In this document: positions 44,759 to 54,832 of the stretch, piece after piece
How positions within the stretch are numbered: position 1 is the stretch's first letter
Layout of the letters: the number at the start of each line of letters is the position of its first letter
Origin: Puia sp.
GTDB taxonomy: Bacteria; Bacteroidota; Bacteroidia; Chitinophagales; Chitinophagaceae
Reading direction: 5' to 3'
Assembly: GCA_031292515.1 (NCBI GenBank)
Contig: JARLGZ010000094.1
Coordinates: 1 to 64,000 of the forward strand
DNA length: 64,000 nt
Translations under genes and position numbers: made by a program
The notes under the pieces: model-generated
Database searches by the model: none
What the model was told of the DNA's origin: nothing
The model's input: only the letters and a program-made list of their open reading frames with translations

Positions 44759-47014
44759 ATGCGCAAACAGTCACTTACGGCTGCGGCATTGCTTCTGGCG
44801 GCAGGGGCCGTCAGCCAGGTTGCTCCACTTGCCGGCTTTGACACGTCCTCCGCAAGAGGGGAATTCGCCCGGGAAATGGCCTTCGATGATTTGCTCAGTA
44901 CGAGGAATATCGACAGCACGATCAAAGAACTGTCGGCCTACCCGCACCATACAGGTTCGGCCAGGGACCACGCCATCGCCACAGCGATCGCGGACCGCTT
45001 CATCAGCTGGGGATTCAAAACCGAAACGGAAGTCTTCTATGTGTCCTTCCCCACTCCCAGGGAGCGGGTATTGGAAATGGTGGCTCCTACCGTTTACAAG
45101 GCCGTTCTGTCCGAGCAGCCGCAAAAAGAAGATCCGGCCACGGCGCAGGCCGGTCAGCTTCCGCCTTATAATTGCTGGTCTCCCGATGGAGACGTCACGG
45201 CGGAACTGGTCTTTGTCAATTACGGCATCCCGGATGACTATGAGCAGTTGGAAAAAATGGGCATTTCGGTAAAAGGCAGGATCGTCCTGGCGAAATACGG
45301 TCATTCCTGGCGTGGCATCAAACCGAAGCTCGCGCAGGAGCATGGCGCCATCGGCTGCATCCTGTATTCGGACCCCCTGGACGACGGTTTCTTTCAGGGA
45401 GAACCCTACCCCAAAGGGCCCTTTAAAAACGCCTGGTCCGTGCAAAGGGGGTCGGTCATCGACCTGCCTACGTATCCTGGCGATCCGCTCACACCTGGCA
45501 CCGGCGCCACAAAAGACGCGAAAAGAATCGACCGGACGGAAGCAGCCAATCTACTGAAAATACCGGTCCTCCCGATCAGTTATCACGATGCGGAGCCCCT
45601 GCTAAAGGCACTGGGCGGTCCTGTGGCCCCGGAACCCTGGAGGGGGGGGCTGCCCTTCACCTATCATATAGGCCCCGGCCCGACCCGTGTACACCTGAAA
45701 CTCGTTTTTAACTGGGATACAAAGCCGATCTACAATGTCATCGCGCGGCTCACCGGCAGCCAATACCCGGACGAATGGATCCTGAGAGGCAACCACCACG
45801 ACGCCTGGGTCAATGGCGCCGCCGATCCCTGCAGCGGCCAGGCCGCGCTTCTTGAAGAAGCCAGGGCCATCGGAGCGCTCTACCGCAAAGGCTGGAGACC
45901 AAAACGCACCCTGGTCTATTGTGCCTGGGACGCCGAGGAACCCGGTCTGCTTGGTTCTACCGAATGGGCCGAATATCATGCCGCCGAATTACAACAAAAA
46001 GCTGTGATCTATATCAATTCCGATATGAATGCAAGGGGATTCCTGGTCATGGGCGGTTCTCACACGCTGGAGCCTTTTCTTAACGAAGTGGCCCGGGATG
46101 TCCGCGACCCGGAAACATCCGCTAGCGTCAGGGAACGGAAACATGCCGTGGCCGTTCTCGCTTCGGGCGTCGACGGCATAGCTCTAAAAGACGCCATTTC
46201 ACAAAAAACAATCAGGATGAACGCGCTTGGCACGGGCTCAGATTATTCCGCCTTTATCCATCATCTCGGCATCCCTTCCATCGATCTCAGCTATACCGGA
46301 GAGGATGCCGGCGGAGAATATCATACTAACTACGATACCTATGAGGACTACAGGCGCTTCAAGGATCCCGGTTTCGAATATGGGACGACGCTGGCTAAAA
46401 CGGCCGGGCGGGTTACGCTTCGCATGGCGGATGCTCCCCTGCTTCCCTTTGACTTCAATGCCTTTTGCCAAACCGTCAACGGTTATACCACCGAACTCGT
46501 CACCCTGGTCAACCAGATAAGACAAAAGACAGCCTTAGAGAACCAATTGATCCGCAGCCACTATTACCAACTCTCCGCTGACCCGGACAAGCCCGTTTCC
46601 TTGCCGGTGACCAGGGAGGAGACACCCTTCCTGAATTTCGCTCCGCTTCAAAACGCGCTCGCACGCCTCGAAAAATCGGCGGCCAGCCTGTCCGATTCAC
46701 TATCGAATTCCGGCTGGCTGGAAGGACGTCTCCAACAAACAAACCAGGGCCTGTATAAAGCGGAACAGGAATTGCTCGATGAGCAGGGGCTTCCCCGACG
46801 TCCCTGGTACAGGCATACGATCTATGCTCCCGGATACTATACGGGCTATAGCGTCAAAACATTGCCGGGCGTACGGGAGGCGATCGAACAACGGCATTGG
46901 CAGGAAGCGGGGGAACAAATCGGTTCGGTGGCCGCGGCACTCGACAGGCTGACAGGATATCTCGACCGCATCCGTACCCGGCATCCTGATCCGGCTCCGA
47001 ACCTTAAAGAGTAA
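44759..47014 (+). CDS. Secreted M28 family metallopeptidase (glutamate carboxypeptidase II-like)
   Basis: The 751-residue protein has a signal peptide (LLLAAGAVSQ), a PA (protease-associated) domain around residues 150-260 (VKGRIVLAKYGHSWRGIKPK) and a di-zinc M28 catalytic domain. GNHHDAWVNGAADPCSG supplies the first ligands, CAWDAEEPGLLGSTEWA the catalytic Glu pair, and YHTNYDTYEDY the last His. A transferrin-receptor-like dimerisation domain follows after about 570. It resembles glutamate carboxypeptidase II, which removes C-terminal Glu from peptides or folates. The conserved DPSSG is DPCSG here. It probably acts in the periplasm and is cotranscribed with mgsA. Confidence 0.92.
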   Translation: MRKQSLTAAALLLAAGAVSQVAPLAGFDTSSARGEFAREMAFDDLLSTRNIDSTIKELSAYPHHTGSARDHAIATAIADRFISWGFKTETEVFYVSFPTPRERVLEMVAPTVYKAVLSEQPQKEDPATAQAGQLPPYNCWSPDGDVTAELVFVNYGIPDDYEQLEKMGISVKGRIVLAKYGHSWRGIKPKLAQEHGAIGCILYSDPLDDGFFQGEPYPKGPFKNAWSVQRGSVIDLPTYPGDPLTPGTGATKDAKRIDRTEAANLLKIPVLPISYHDAEPLLKALGGPVAPEPWRGGLPFTYHIGPGPTRVHLKLVFNWDTKPIYNVIARLTGSQYPDEWILRGNHHDAWVNGAADPCSGQAALLEEARAIGALYRKGWRPKRTLVYCAWDAEEPGLLGSTEWAEYHAAELQQKAVIYINSDMNARGFLVMGGSHTLEPFLNEVARDVRDPETSASVRERKHAVAVLASGVDGIALKDAISQKTIRMNALGTGSDYSAFIHHLGIPSIDLSYTGEDAGGEYHTNYDTYEDYRRFKDPGFEYGTTLAKTAGRVTLRMADAPLLPFDFNAFCQTVNGYTTELVTLVNQIRQKTALENQLIRSHYYQLSADPDKPVSLPVTREETPFLNFAPLQNALARLEKSAASLSDSLSNSGWLEGRLQQTNQGLYKAEQELLDEQGLPRRPWYRHTIYAPGYYTGYSVKTLPGVREAIEQRHWQEAGEQIGSVAAALDRLTGYLDRIRTRHPDPAPNLKE

Positions 47015-47079
47015 ACTTATCACTGAACACACCTGTTATCATAATACATATCCTAACACCCATTATCAAATAACGGACT

Positions 47080-49119
47080 ATGCCATTCAAGATCCAGTCT
47101 TCCTATTCCCCCGCAGGCGACCAACCGACCGCCATCCGCCAGCTGACGGAAGGGGTCGAACAGGGCGAGCGATACCAGACCCTGCTGGGCGTAACCGGTT
47201 CGGGCAAAACGTTTACAATCGCCAATGTCATTCAGAATACGCAGCGGCCAACGCTGGTACTCACCCATAACAAGACCCTGGTGGCTCAGCTTTACGGGGA
47301 GTTCAAACAGTTTTTCCCGGATAACGCCGTCGGGTATTTTGTATCGTATTATGACTACTACCAGCCCGAGGCTTATATGCCGGTCAGCAATACCTATATC
47401 GAAAAAGACCTCTCGATCAACGAAGAGCTCGAAAAGCTCAGGCTGCAGGCTACCACGCAACTATTGAGCGGCAGGCGGGACATCATCGTGGTGGCTTCAG
47501 TAAGTTGCATCTATGGTATCGGCAACCCGGCGGACTTTGAAAACGGGATCGTGCGTATTCAGCAGGGACAAACGATCTCCCGCCAGGGATTTCTTCATTC
47601 GCTTGTGAATTCACTCTATAAACGCAGCGAAGTGGAATTCGGAAGAGGCCATTTCCGGGTAAAGGGAGATACCATCGACATCAACCTCCCTTATGTGGAC
47701 TATGGCTATCGTATCAGTTTTTTCGGGGATGAGATCGACGGAATTGAAAGTTTCGATGTCCAGACCGGAAAGCGTATCGGCCAGATAGACAACGCGGCCA
47801 TCTTCCCGGCAAATCTCTATCTCGCCCCGAAGGACATCCTGCAACAGGTGCTCTACGAGATACAGGACGAGCTGACGGCGCAGGTAGCTTATTTTAAAAA
47901 CACCGGCAAATATATTGAAGCACAGCGACTGAGCGAACGGGTGAACTATGATGTGGAAATGATCCGGGAGCTGGGTTATTGCAATGGCGTGGAAAACTAT
48001 TCAAGGTTTTTCGACCGGCGGAGCCCCGGGACAAGGCCCTTTTGCCTGCTCGATTATTTTCCCAAAGATTTCCTCTGCGTCATAGATGAAAGCCACCAGA
48101 CCGTTCCCCAGATCAGCGGTATGTACGGGGGTGACCGCAGCCGTAAGCTGACGCTGGTAGATTATGGGTTCCGTCTGCCGAGTGCGCTGGATAACCGGCC
48201 CCTCAACTTTCATGAATTCGATTCGATGACCGGCCAGACGATATTCGTATCGGCCACCCCCGGTGAATTCGAGCTTGAAAAAACGGGAGGGGTCGTGGTA
48301 GAGCAAGTGGTGCGCCCTACGGGATTGCTCGATCCCCCCATTGAAATACGGCCCAGCGTCAACCAGATCGACGACCTGCTGGAACAGATCGACGAACGCA
48401 TAAAAAAAGGCGACCGTGTCCTGGTCACCACGCTGACCAAACGAATGGCCGAGGAAATGGACAAATACCTGCACCGGATCAATATAAAATCAAAGTATAT
48501 ACATAGCGAAGTCGACACGCTGGAACGGGTCGAGATCCTGCGTCAGCTCAGGTTGGGGGAGATCGATGTGCTGGTTGGCGTGAACCTTTTACGCGAAGGG
48601 CTGGACCTGCCCGAGGTATCCCTCGTCGCCATCCTGGACGCCGACAAAGAAGGATTTCTCCGCAATGAGCGATCCCTTACGCAGACGGCAGGCCGGGCGG
48701 CAAGAAATGTCGACGGGCTGGTGATCTTCTATGCCGATATCATGACGGAAAGCATGCAACGAACCATCGACGAGACGAAGCGCCGGCGGGAAAAACAGAT
48801 CAGCTACAACCTCGAACACGGAATCACTCCGACGACTATCCTAAAATCAAAGGAGCAGGTATTCGCGCAAACTTCGGTATTGCAGATAAAAGGTTATGAC
48901 CCCGGCAACCCCTATGCAGTCGCACCCGACGGGGACCTGGTGAATATTGCCGCCGAAGAACAGGAGGTCTACCAGACGATCCCGCAACTGGAAAAAGGAA
49001 TCGCCCGTATCAAAAAAGAGATGGAAAAAGCAGCCCGTGACCTGGACTTTATGGAAGCGGCCAGGCTAAGGGACGAGATGTTCGGTTTGCAGAAGAGGCT
49101 TACAGAGATAAAAGCATAA
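47080..49119 (+). CDS. uvrB: Excinuclease ABC subunit B
   Basis: The 679-residue UvrB has Walker A GVTGSGKTFT, the QLYGEFKQFFPDNAVGYFVS segment, the beta-hairpin region YDYYQPEAYMP used for damage verification, DE-box-like VIDESHQT, LVTTLTKRMAEEM and QTAGRAARN helicase motifs, and a C-terminal UVR motif (AARDLDFMEAARLRDEMFGL). With UvrA and UvrC it carries out nucleotide excision repair. It is followed at 66 bases by polA on the same strand; a GC hairpin at 49132 separates them. Confidence 0.97.
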   Translation: MPFKIQSSYSPAGDQPTAIRQLTEGVEQGERYQTLLGVTGSGKTFTIANVIQNTQRPTLVLTHNKTLVAQLYGEFKQFFPDNAVGYFVSYYDYYQPEAYMPVSNTYIEKDLSINEELEKLRLQATTQLLSGRRDIIVVASVSCIYGIGNPADFENGIVRIQQGQTISRQGFLHSLVNSLYKRSEVEFGRGHFRVKGDTIDINLPYVDYGYRISFFGDEIDGIESFDVQTGKRIGQIDNAAIFPANLYLAPKDILQQVLYEIQDELTAQVAYFKNTGKYIEAQRLSERVNYDVEMIRELGYCNGVENYSRFFDRRSPGTRPFCLLDYFPKDFLCVIDESHQTVPQISGMYGGDRSRKLTLVDYGFRLPSALDNRPLNFHEFDSMTGQTIFVSATPGEFELEKTGGVVVEQVVRPTGLLDPPIEIRPSVNQIDDLLEQIDERIKKGDRVLVTTLTKRMAEEMDKYLHRINIKSKYIHSEVDTLERVEILRQLRLGEIDVLVGVNLLREGLDLPEVSLVAILDADKEGFLRNERSLTQTAGRAARNVDGLVIFYADIMTESMQRTIDETKRRREKQISYNLEHGITPTTILKSKEQVFAQTSVLQIKGYDPGNPYAVAPDGDLVNIAAEEQEVYQTIPQLEKGIARIKKEMEKAARDLDFMEAARLRDEMFGLQKRLTEIKA

Positions 49120-49131
49120 AAGGCCCAATCA

Positions 49132-49149
49132 CCCGGCACGACTGCCGGG
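49132..49149 (+). terminator. Weak hairpin after uvrB
   Basis: CCCGGCA/TGCCGGG with a CGAC loop, 13 bases after the uvrB stop. There is no T-run, so it could pause RNA polymerase or shape the transcript rather than terminate it. Confidence 0.35.
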
Positions 49150-49185
49150 CGCTCTTCCCCGCGGATTTTACCTAATTTCGCTATT

Positions 49186-52179
49186 ATGGACAATACAACG
49201 ACGGACAAAAGAGTTTTTTTGCTGGACGCCATGGCCCTGATCTTCCGCGCGTATTATGCGTTGATACGCAGTCCCCGCATCACCTCCAAAGGGCGCAATA
49301 CGAATGCCCAGTTCGGATTTACCAACACGCTCGTGGACCTCATCAATAACCAGCGCCCCACGCATCTCGCGGTCTGTTTCGATACCGAAGCACCGACCGA
49401 AAGGCACACCGACTTTGTGGAATACAAGGCCAACCGGCAGGAAGCCCCGGAAGACCTGCTGAGCGCGATCCCGGATATCAAGACGATCATCAGGGGTTTT
49501 AATATCCCGATCATGGAGCTGGACGGTTTCGAGGCCGATGATGTGATCGGCACCCTGAGCAAACAGGCCGAAAAAGCGGGGTATGAAGTGTATATGGTGA
49601 CGCCTGATAAAGACTATGGCCAGTTGGTCTCCGACCGTGTAAAGATCTACAAGCCTCCGTACCAGGGAGGAAACATCGAGATCCTGGGGCCCGCCGAGGT
49701 CTGCGCCAAATGGGGGATCAAGGATGTCTCGCAGGTGATCGATATCCTCGGACTGATGGGGGATTCAGTGGATAATATCCCGGGGATACCCGGCGTAGGC
49801 GAGAAAACGGCCGCAAAACTGCTGGCCGAATATGAAACACTGGAGAAGGTGCTTGAAAATGCGGAAAAGATAAAGGGCGCGCTGGGCGAGAAGGTAAGAT
49901 CCGGAAAAGAGCTGGCCATCATGAGTAAGAAACTGGCGACGATCATCACGGATGTGCCGGTCGCCTTCCACGAAGAAGATTTCCGGCTCAAGGAATGGAA
50001 CAAGGACGCCCTGGTGGAGGTTTTCAATGTGCTCGAGTTTAAATCCATCGGCAAAAGGATCCTTGGGGATGAGTTCGCAGCAGCCGGGGGCCCGGCGGTG
50101 CAGACCTCCCCGGAAGGAGTGCAGACGGATCTTTTCGGAAACGCGGTGATTCCGCCCCGACCGGCAAAAGGAAAGGAGAAAAGCGCCGCTCCCCGAACGG
50201 CGGCGGCGGGATCCACGGAATTTGCGGGATCAAAAGTGGCTGCCCCCGATCCGATTTCGGAATCCGAAGCGGCGCTGGAAGGGGACCTGATCAGAAAGGC
50301 GGAGTTGGGCACGGAGCCCGGCGAGGGGGAGGAAGAATCCGTCGCAGCCCTGTTTGCCGGCAGGAATATCCACAACACCCCGCATGTTTACACCGCTGTG
50401 ACCGGCGAAGCAGCTATCCGGGAGCTGGTGCAAAAACTGCTCTCCGAGCCGGAGATCTGTTTTGATACGGAAACCACGGGAATCGACCCCAACAATGCGG
50501 CGCTTGTCGGGATGAGTTTCGCTTGTAAGCCCGGAGAGGCCTGGTATGTGCCCTGCCCGGCCGATGCGGCGGAAACAAATAAGATACTGGACCTGTTCAG
50601 CCCGCTCTTCGATCACCCGTCCATCGTGTGGATCGGGCAGAATATAAAATATGACCTGCTGATGCTGAAATGGGTTGGCAGGGCGCTGAAAGGGCCCCTG
50701 TTCGACACAATGCTCGCGCACTATGTCATCGAGCCGGAGGGAAAACGCAGCATGGACAACCTCAGCGCCCAATATCTGGGATATGAACCCGTCCCCATCG
50801 AAGAGCTGATCGGTAAGAAAGGAAAGGGACAGGGAAACATGCGGGATGTAGCCATAGAAAAGATAAAAGACTACGCCGCAGAAGACGCGGACATCACCTT
50901 ACAGCTGAAGCAGTCCTTTCTACCCCTTTTAAAGACGAAAGACGTTGAAAAGGTCTTCTACGAGGTAGAGAACCCGCTGGTGGAAGTGCTGACCGATATG
51001 GAATATGAAGGAATCCGGGTAGACATGGGCTTTCTGCAGGAATATTCAAAAGAACTGGAAAAAGAAGCCCGTGAAGCGGAAGCAAAAGTCTATGAGCTGG
51101 CGGGCGTAAAATTCAACCTGGCCTCTCCTAAACAACTGGGAGAAGTGCTCTTCGAAAAATTGCAGCTCGATCCGAAGGCAAAAAAGACGAAGACCGGACA
51201 ATATGCCACGGGGGAAGATGTATTGCAGAAGCTGGCCAGCCGGCATAAGATCGTGGACGATATCCTGGCATTCCGGGAATTGACCAAACTGAAATCCACT
51301 TATGTCGATGCGCTCCCGCTCATGGTCAATTCCAGGACGGGCAGGGTGCATACCAGCTACGCGCAGGCCGTGGCCGTGACGGGACGGTTGAGTTCCAATA
51401 ACCCCAATTTGCAGAACATCCCGATCCGCACGGAAAGAGGCAGGGAGATCCGGAAAGCCTTTATCCCCCGGGACAAAGATTTCGTGCTGGTATCGGCCGA
51501 TTACTCGCAGATAGAACTGCGGATCGTGGCAGCCATCAGCGCCGACCCAAATATGTGCGAAGCCTTCAGGAGCGGGAAGGATATCCATACGGCCACCGCT
51601 GCAAAAGTCTTTGGCGTGGATGAAAAGGATGTCACCAAGGAAATGCGTTATAAAGCCAAGAGTGTCAACTTCGGGATCATCTATGGACAGGGCGCGTTCG
51701 GGTTGGCGGACAACCTGGGTATCAGCCGGGCCGAGGCCAAAGAGATTATCGATAACTACAAGAAGCAATTCGCCAATATCCAGCGTTATATGGACGAGAC
51801 CACCAATTTCGCCCGGGAGCATGGTTATGTTCAAACCCTGATGGGGCGTAAACGTTGGTTAAAAGACATCAATTCGGCCAATTTTACGGTCCGTGGATTT
51901 GCAGAGAGAAACGCCATCAATTCCCCGATCCAGGGAACGGCAGCGGATATGATCAAGCTGGCGATGATACAGATCCACCGGGAATTCAAAAAACAGGGGT
52001 TCCGATCAAGAATGCTGCTCCAGGTCCATGACGAGTTGGTATTCGATGCCCATAAAAGTGAAGTGGATATAATTAAACCCGTCATTCTTCGTTGTATGCA
52101 GACTGCCCTGCCTCTGCCGAACGAAGTGCCCTCCGAAGCTGAAGTAGGCTCCGGCGATAACTGGCTCGAAGCACATTGA
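49186..52179 (+). CDS. polA: DNA polymerase I
   Basis: The 997-residue protein has all three PolI domains. The 5'-3' exonuclease/flap domain spans about 1-290 (LDAMALIFRAYYALIR, DGFEADDVIGTL, GIPGVGEKTAAKLL). The 3'-5' proofreading domain is at about 400-590 and keeps the metal ligands in CFDTETTGIDP. The polymerase domain (about 620-997) has SADYSQIELRI, KSVNFGIIYG and LLQVHDELVFDA. A Pro/Ala/Glu-rich linker of about 90 residues between the nuclease domains makes it longer than the roughly 930 residues of E. coli PolI. TAATTTCG, one mismatch from the -7 element, lies just before ATG. Confidence 0.97.
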   Translation: MDNTTTDKRVFLLDAMALIFRAYYALIRSPRITSKGRNTNAQFGFTNTLVDLINNQRPTHLAVCFDTEAPTERHTDFVEYKANRQEAPEDLLSAIPDIKTIIRGFNIPIMELDGFEADDVIGTLSKQAEKAGYEVYMVTPDKDYGQLVSDRVKIYKPPYQGGNIEILGPAEVCAKWGIKDVSQVIDILGLMGDSVDNIPGIPGVGEKTAAKLLAEYETLEKVLENAEKIKGALGEKVRSGKELAIMSKKLATIITDVPVAFHEEDFRLKEWNKDALVEVFNVLEFKSIGKRILGDEFAAAGGPAVQTSPEGVQTDLFGNAVIPPRPAKGKEKSAAPRTAAAGSTEFAGSKVAAPDPISESEAALEGDLIRKAELGTEPGEGEEESVAALFAGRNIHNTPHVYTAVTGEAAIRELVQKLLSEPEICFDTETTGIDPNNAALVGMSFACKPGEAWYVPCPADAAETNKILDLFSPLFDHPSIVWIGQNIKYDLLMLKWVGRALKGPLFDTMLAHYVIEPEGKRSMDNLSAQYLGYEPVPIEELIGKKGKGQGNMRDVAIEKIKDYAAEDADITLQLKQSFLPLLKTKDVEKVFYEVENPLVEVLTDMEYEGIRVDMGFLQEYSKELEKEAREAEAKVYELAGVKFNLASPKQLGEVLFEKLQLDPKAKKTKTGQYATGEDVLQKLASRHKIVDDILAFRELTKLKSTYVDALPLMVNSRTGRVHTSYAQAVAVTGRLSSNNPNLQNIPIRTERGREIRKAFIPRDKDFVLVSADYSQIELRIVAAISADPNMCEAFRSGKDIHTATAAKVFGVDEKDVTKEMRYKAKSVNFGIIYGQGAFGLADNLGISRAEAKEIIDNYKKQFANIQRYMDETTNFAREHGYVQTLMGRKRWLKDINSANFTVRGFAERNAINSPIQGTAADMIKLAMIQIHREFKKQGFRSRMLLQVHDELVFDAHKSEVDIIKPVILRCMQTALPLPNEVPSEAEVGSGDNWLEAH

Positions 52180-52343
52180 GCCGCGTTCATGGGTCCGGAA
52201 AAGTATTAACAATTTATTTGTAACCCATTACACAACTTTGGAGCCCTGGAAAAGTCATACCTATGATGTTTTACCGATTTTAACATGGTTTTCCCTTTCA
52301 AAGACCTATTACTTGACTATCTTTTAACGCTAAACAGTTCTAT

Positions 52344-54608
52344 ATGAGAGTATTCCGTACGAAATTTGTTCCGCTGGCCTTAGGGGTCCTGCTTTTCGGC
52401 GGGGCAAGGGCGCAGGATGGCCCCGGCACCGGGCAGCTGCAGGGTGGACCTGGTCCCCAGGAAAGCCAGGAAGAATGGCCGAAGACCATCACCGAGGACG
52501 ATGGGACGATCATAAAGATCTACGAACCCCAGCCCGAAGCTTTTTCCGATAATACGATGAAAGCCCGCTGGGCAATTTCCGTGCTCCAAAGCGGCAAGAC
52601 GGATCCGACCTTCGGGACTTTCTGGACGGTCGCCAATGTAGAGACCGACCGTGACAACAGGCGGGTAGCCATCCAGTCTGTAAAGGTTCCCAATATCAAA
52701 TTTCCCGGCGGAGCGGATGAGAATATGAACAATATCCTGAAATCCGAGCTGGAGGCGCAATTACCGCAGACGGTCGGCGAGCTCTCCCTGGACGAGTTGC
52801 TTTCTTCCCTTGACATGAACCAGGAGCAGAAAAAGCTTTCCAAGGACCTCAACACCACGGCCCCCAGGATCCTTTATAATTCACGTTCCTCCATTTTGGT
52901 GCTGATCGACGGAGAGCCGAAACTGCAAATGAATAAGGACTGGAATCTGCAGGTGGTCGCCAATTCGCCTTTCACGATCGTCAGGAATGACGACGGACAG
53001 TTCTACCTCTATGGTGGCAAGCATTGGTACACCGCCCAGGCGGCTACGGGTCCTTATGGTCCGGCCGGCAATATTCCCTCAAATCTGCAGAAGGTACAGC
53101 AGGCCGTGGACGATGCGAACAGTTCCAACGCGGGATATGTCGATTCTTCTTCAGCCAGCCAGGATAATGCGATTTCGGATATTATCGTAAGCACCGGGCC
53201 GGCGGAATTGATCCAATCCGATGGTCCTCCGGCAATGACCCCCATTACCGGCACCAATCTGTCCTATGTCAGCAATTCTCCGAACGATATATTCCAGGAC
53301 CAGGGTTCGCAGCAGTATTATGTGCTGCTTTCCGGTCGCTGGTATACTTCTCCTTCGCTGAAAGGGCATTGGCAATATGTCCCCGCCAACTCCCTGCCGG
53401 CCGATTTTGCAAAAATCCCCGAAGGGTCCCCCAAAGACAATGTCCTGGCGAGCGTAGCCGGCACGGACGCTGCGAGGGAAGCGGTCATGGATGCGCAGAT
53501 CCCGCAAACCGCCAAGGTCGACAGGAACAGCGCGACGACGAATGTGACTTATAATGGTAATCCTCAGTTCGCCCCGCTGAAGGGTACGGACATGCAGTAT
53601 GCCACCAACACTTCTTCTTCGGTATTGCTGTCCAACGGTGTCTATTATGCGGTAGACAATGGTGTCTGGTTTCAGTCCCAGAGCCCGAACGGACCCTGGG
53701 TCGTTTGTACGCAAAGGCCCGACGAGGTAGATCGCATCCCGCCCAGCTCTCCCCTGTACAATGTAAAATATGTAGATATCTATGATGTGACACCCGACTA
53801 TGTATATATGGGTTATACATCGGGTTATCTCAATTCTTATATATATGGCCCGACGGTCGTTTACGGTACGGGTTTCTATTATGATCCCTGGTATGGCGGT
53901 TATTATTATCCCCGTCCCTGGACCTGGGGTTTCTGCATGGGCTATAATCCCTGGGCCGGGTGGAGCCTTGGATACGGTTATGGCGGCGGATGGTTCAATT
54001 TCGGCATCGGCCTGGGCTTCGGCTGGGGTGGTGGCTGGGGGCACGGCTACGGATGGTGGGGACCGGGCATCTATCGTCCTTCCTACGGATGGAATCGTTA
54101 CCGGACCTATGGTTTTTACGGGAACAGTTTCTATCGCAACCGGAGCATCTATGCCAACAGCTACCGTACGAATATCTATTCCAACCGGAGTGGTGTCATA
54201 ACGAACCGGTTCGTTAACAACCGAAGCCCCTTCAGCAACAGACCGGGTGCTGTGAATCGTCCCGGAGGGTTCGGTCCCGGTGCCGGCAACAGGCCCAACG
54301 CAGCCGGATCCAATCGCAACAATGTGTTCAGCGACAGAAACGGGAATGTCTTCCAGCGGAATCAGAACAACCAATGGCAGCAAAGACAATCGAACCAGTG
54401 GAGGCCCGTGCAGGGTAATAACCAGGCGGTACAAAATCTGAACCGTCAGCAGCAACTGCGGGATCGCGGTCAGACGCGGACCCAAAATTTCGAACGTGCA
54501 CGGAGCAGCGCTCCGGCGCCTTCGGGTGGTGGCGGTTCCTTCAGGCCTTCCGGCGGAGGGGGCGGAGGGTCCCGGCCTTCGGGTGGTGGCGGTGGAAGAA
54601 GAAATTAA
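52344..54608 (+). CDS. Large secreted protein with Gly/Tyr/Trp-rich C-terminal region
   Basis: The 754-residue product has a signal peptide (to about residue 23, GGARAQ). A region of about 30-480 has several repeats of a GxWFxSxSxxGPW-like pattern (for example FYLYGGKHWYTAQAATGPYG, YVLLSGRWYTSPSLKGHWQY, VYYAVDNGVWFQSQSPNGPW). A low-complexity part rich in Gly, Tyr and Trp follows (about 500-600), then an Asn/Arg-rich and a Gly/Ser-rich tail. Relatives are annotated 'carbohydrate-binding family V/XII' in several phyla, without firm functional proof. It is probably periplasmic or surface located. No catalytic motif was seen. Confidence 0.78.
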   Translation: MRVFRTKFVPLALGVLLFGGARAQDGPGTGQLQGGPGPQESQEEWPKTITEDDGTIIKIYEPQPEAFSDNTMKARWAISVLQSGKTDPTFGTFWTVANVETDRDNRRVAIQSVKVPNIKFPGGADENMNNILKSELEAQLPQTVGELSLDELLSSLDMNQEQKKLSKDLNTTAPRILYNSRSSILVLIDGEPKLQMNKDWNLQVVANSPFTIVRNDDGQFYLYGGKHWYTAQAATGPYGPAGNIPSNLQKVQQAVDDANSSNAGYVDSSSASQDNAISDIIVSTGPAELIQSDGPPAMTPITGTNLSYVSNSPNDIFQDQGSQQYYVLLSGRWYTSPSLKGHWQYVPANSLPADFAKIPEGSPKDNVLASVAGTDAAREAVMDAQIPQTAKVDRNSATTNVTYNGNPQFAPLKGTDMQYATNTSSSVLLSNGVYYAVDNGVWFQSQSPNGPWVVCTQRPDEVDRIPPSSPLYNVKYVDIYDVTPDYVYMGYTSGYLNSYIYGPTVVYGTGFYYDPWYGGYYYPRPWTWGFCMGYNPWAGWSLGYGYGGGWFNFGIGLGFGWGGGWGHGYGWWGPGIYRPSYGWNRYRTYGFYGNSFYRNRSIYANSYRTNIYSNRSGVITNRFVNNRSPFSNRPGAVNRPGGFGPGAGNRPNAAGSNRNNVFSDRNGNVFQRNQNNQWQQRQSNQWRPVQGNNQAVQNLNRQQQLRDRGQTRTQNFERARSSAPAPSGGGGSFRPSGGGGGGSRPSGGGGGRRN

Positions 54609-54660
54609 GTCACCGGATGCTTATTCAGCATAAACGAATACGCATAATCTAATCAATTAA

Positions 54661-54697
54661 AAAAGGCCGTCTCACATACTCTGAGACGGCCTTTTTC
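54661..54697 (+). terminator. Strong terminator after the Gly/Tyr/Trp-rich protein
   Basis: AAAAGGCCGTCTCA pairs perfectly with TGAGACGGCCTTTT around a seven-base loop, followed by a T-run. An A-run on the left would also serve transcripts from the other side. Confidence 0.88.
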
Positions 54698-54832
54698 ATG
54701 TTCATCGGGCCGATTTGCTCATCGGCCGATTTTATGACCCTGCAGGAGAGTGTGTTTTCCGAATTGTCCGGGCCGGGCTTTTTTTCAGGAACCCTGCAAG
54801 ATGCTTTCGCACAACATCCGTAATTTTATAAA

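Noticed and set aside
53151-54485. A 444-codon open frame opposite the Gly/Tyr/Trp-rich protein
   Set aside because: Repetitive Ile/Val/Thr/Pro sequence produced by reading low-complexity DNA backwards; the plus-strand gene has a signal peptide and family repeats.
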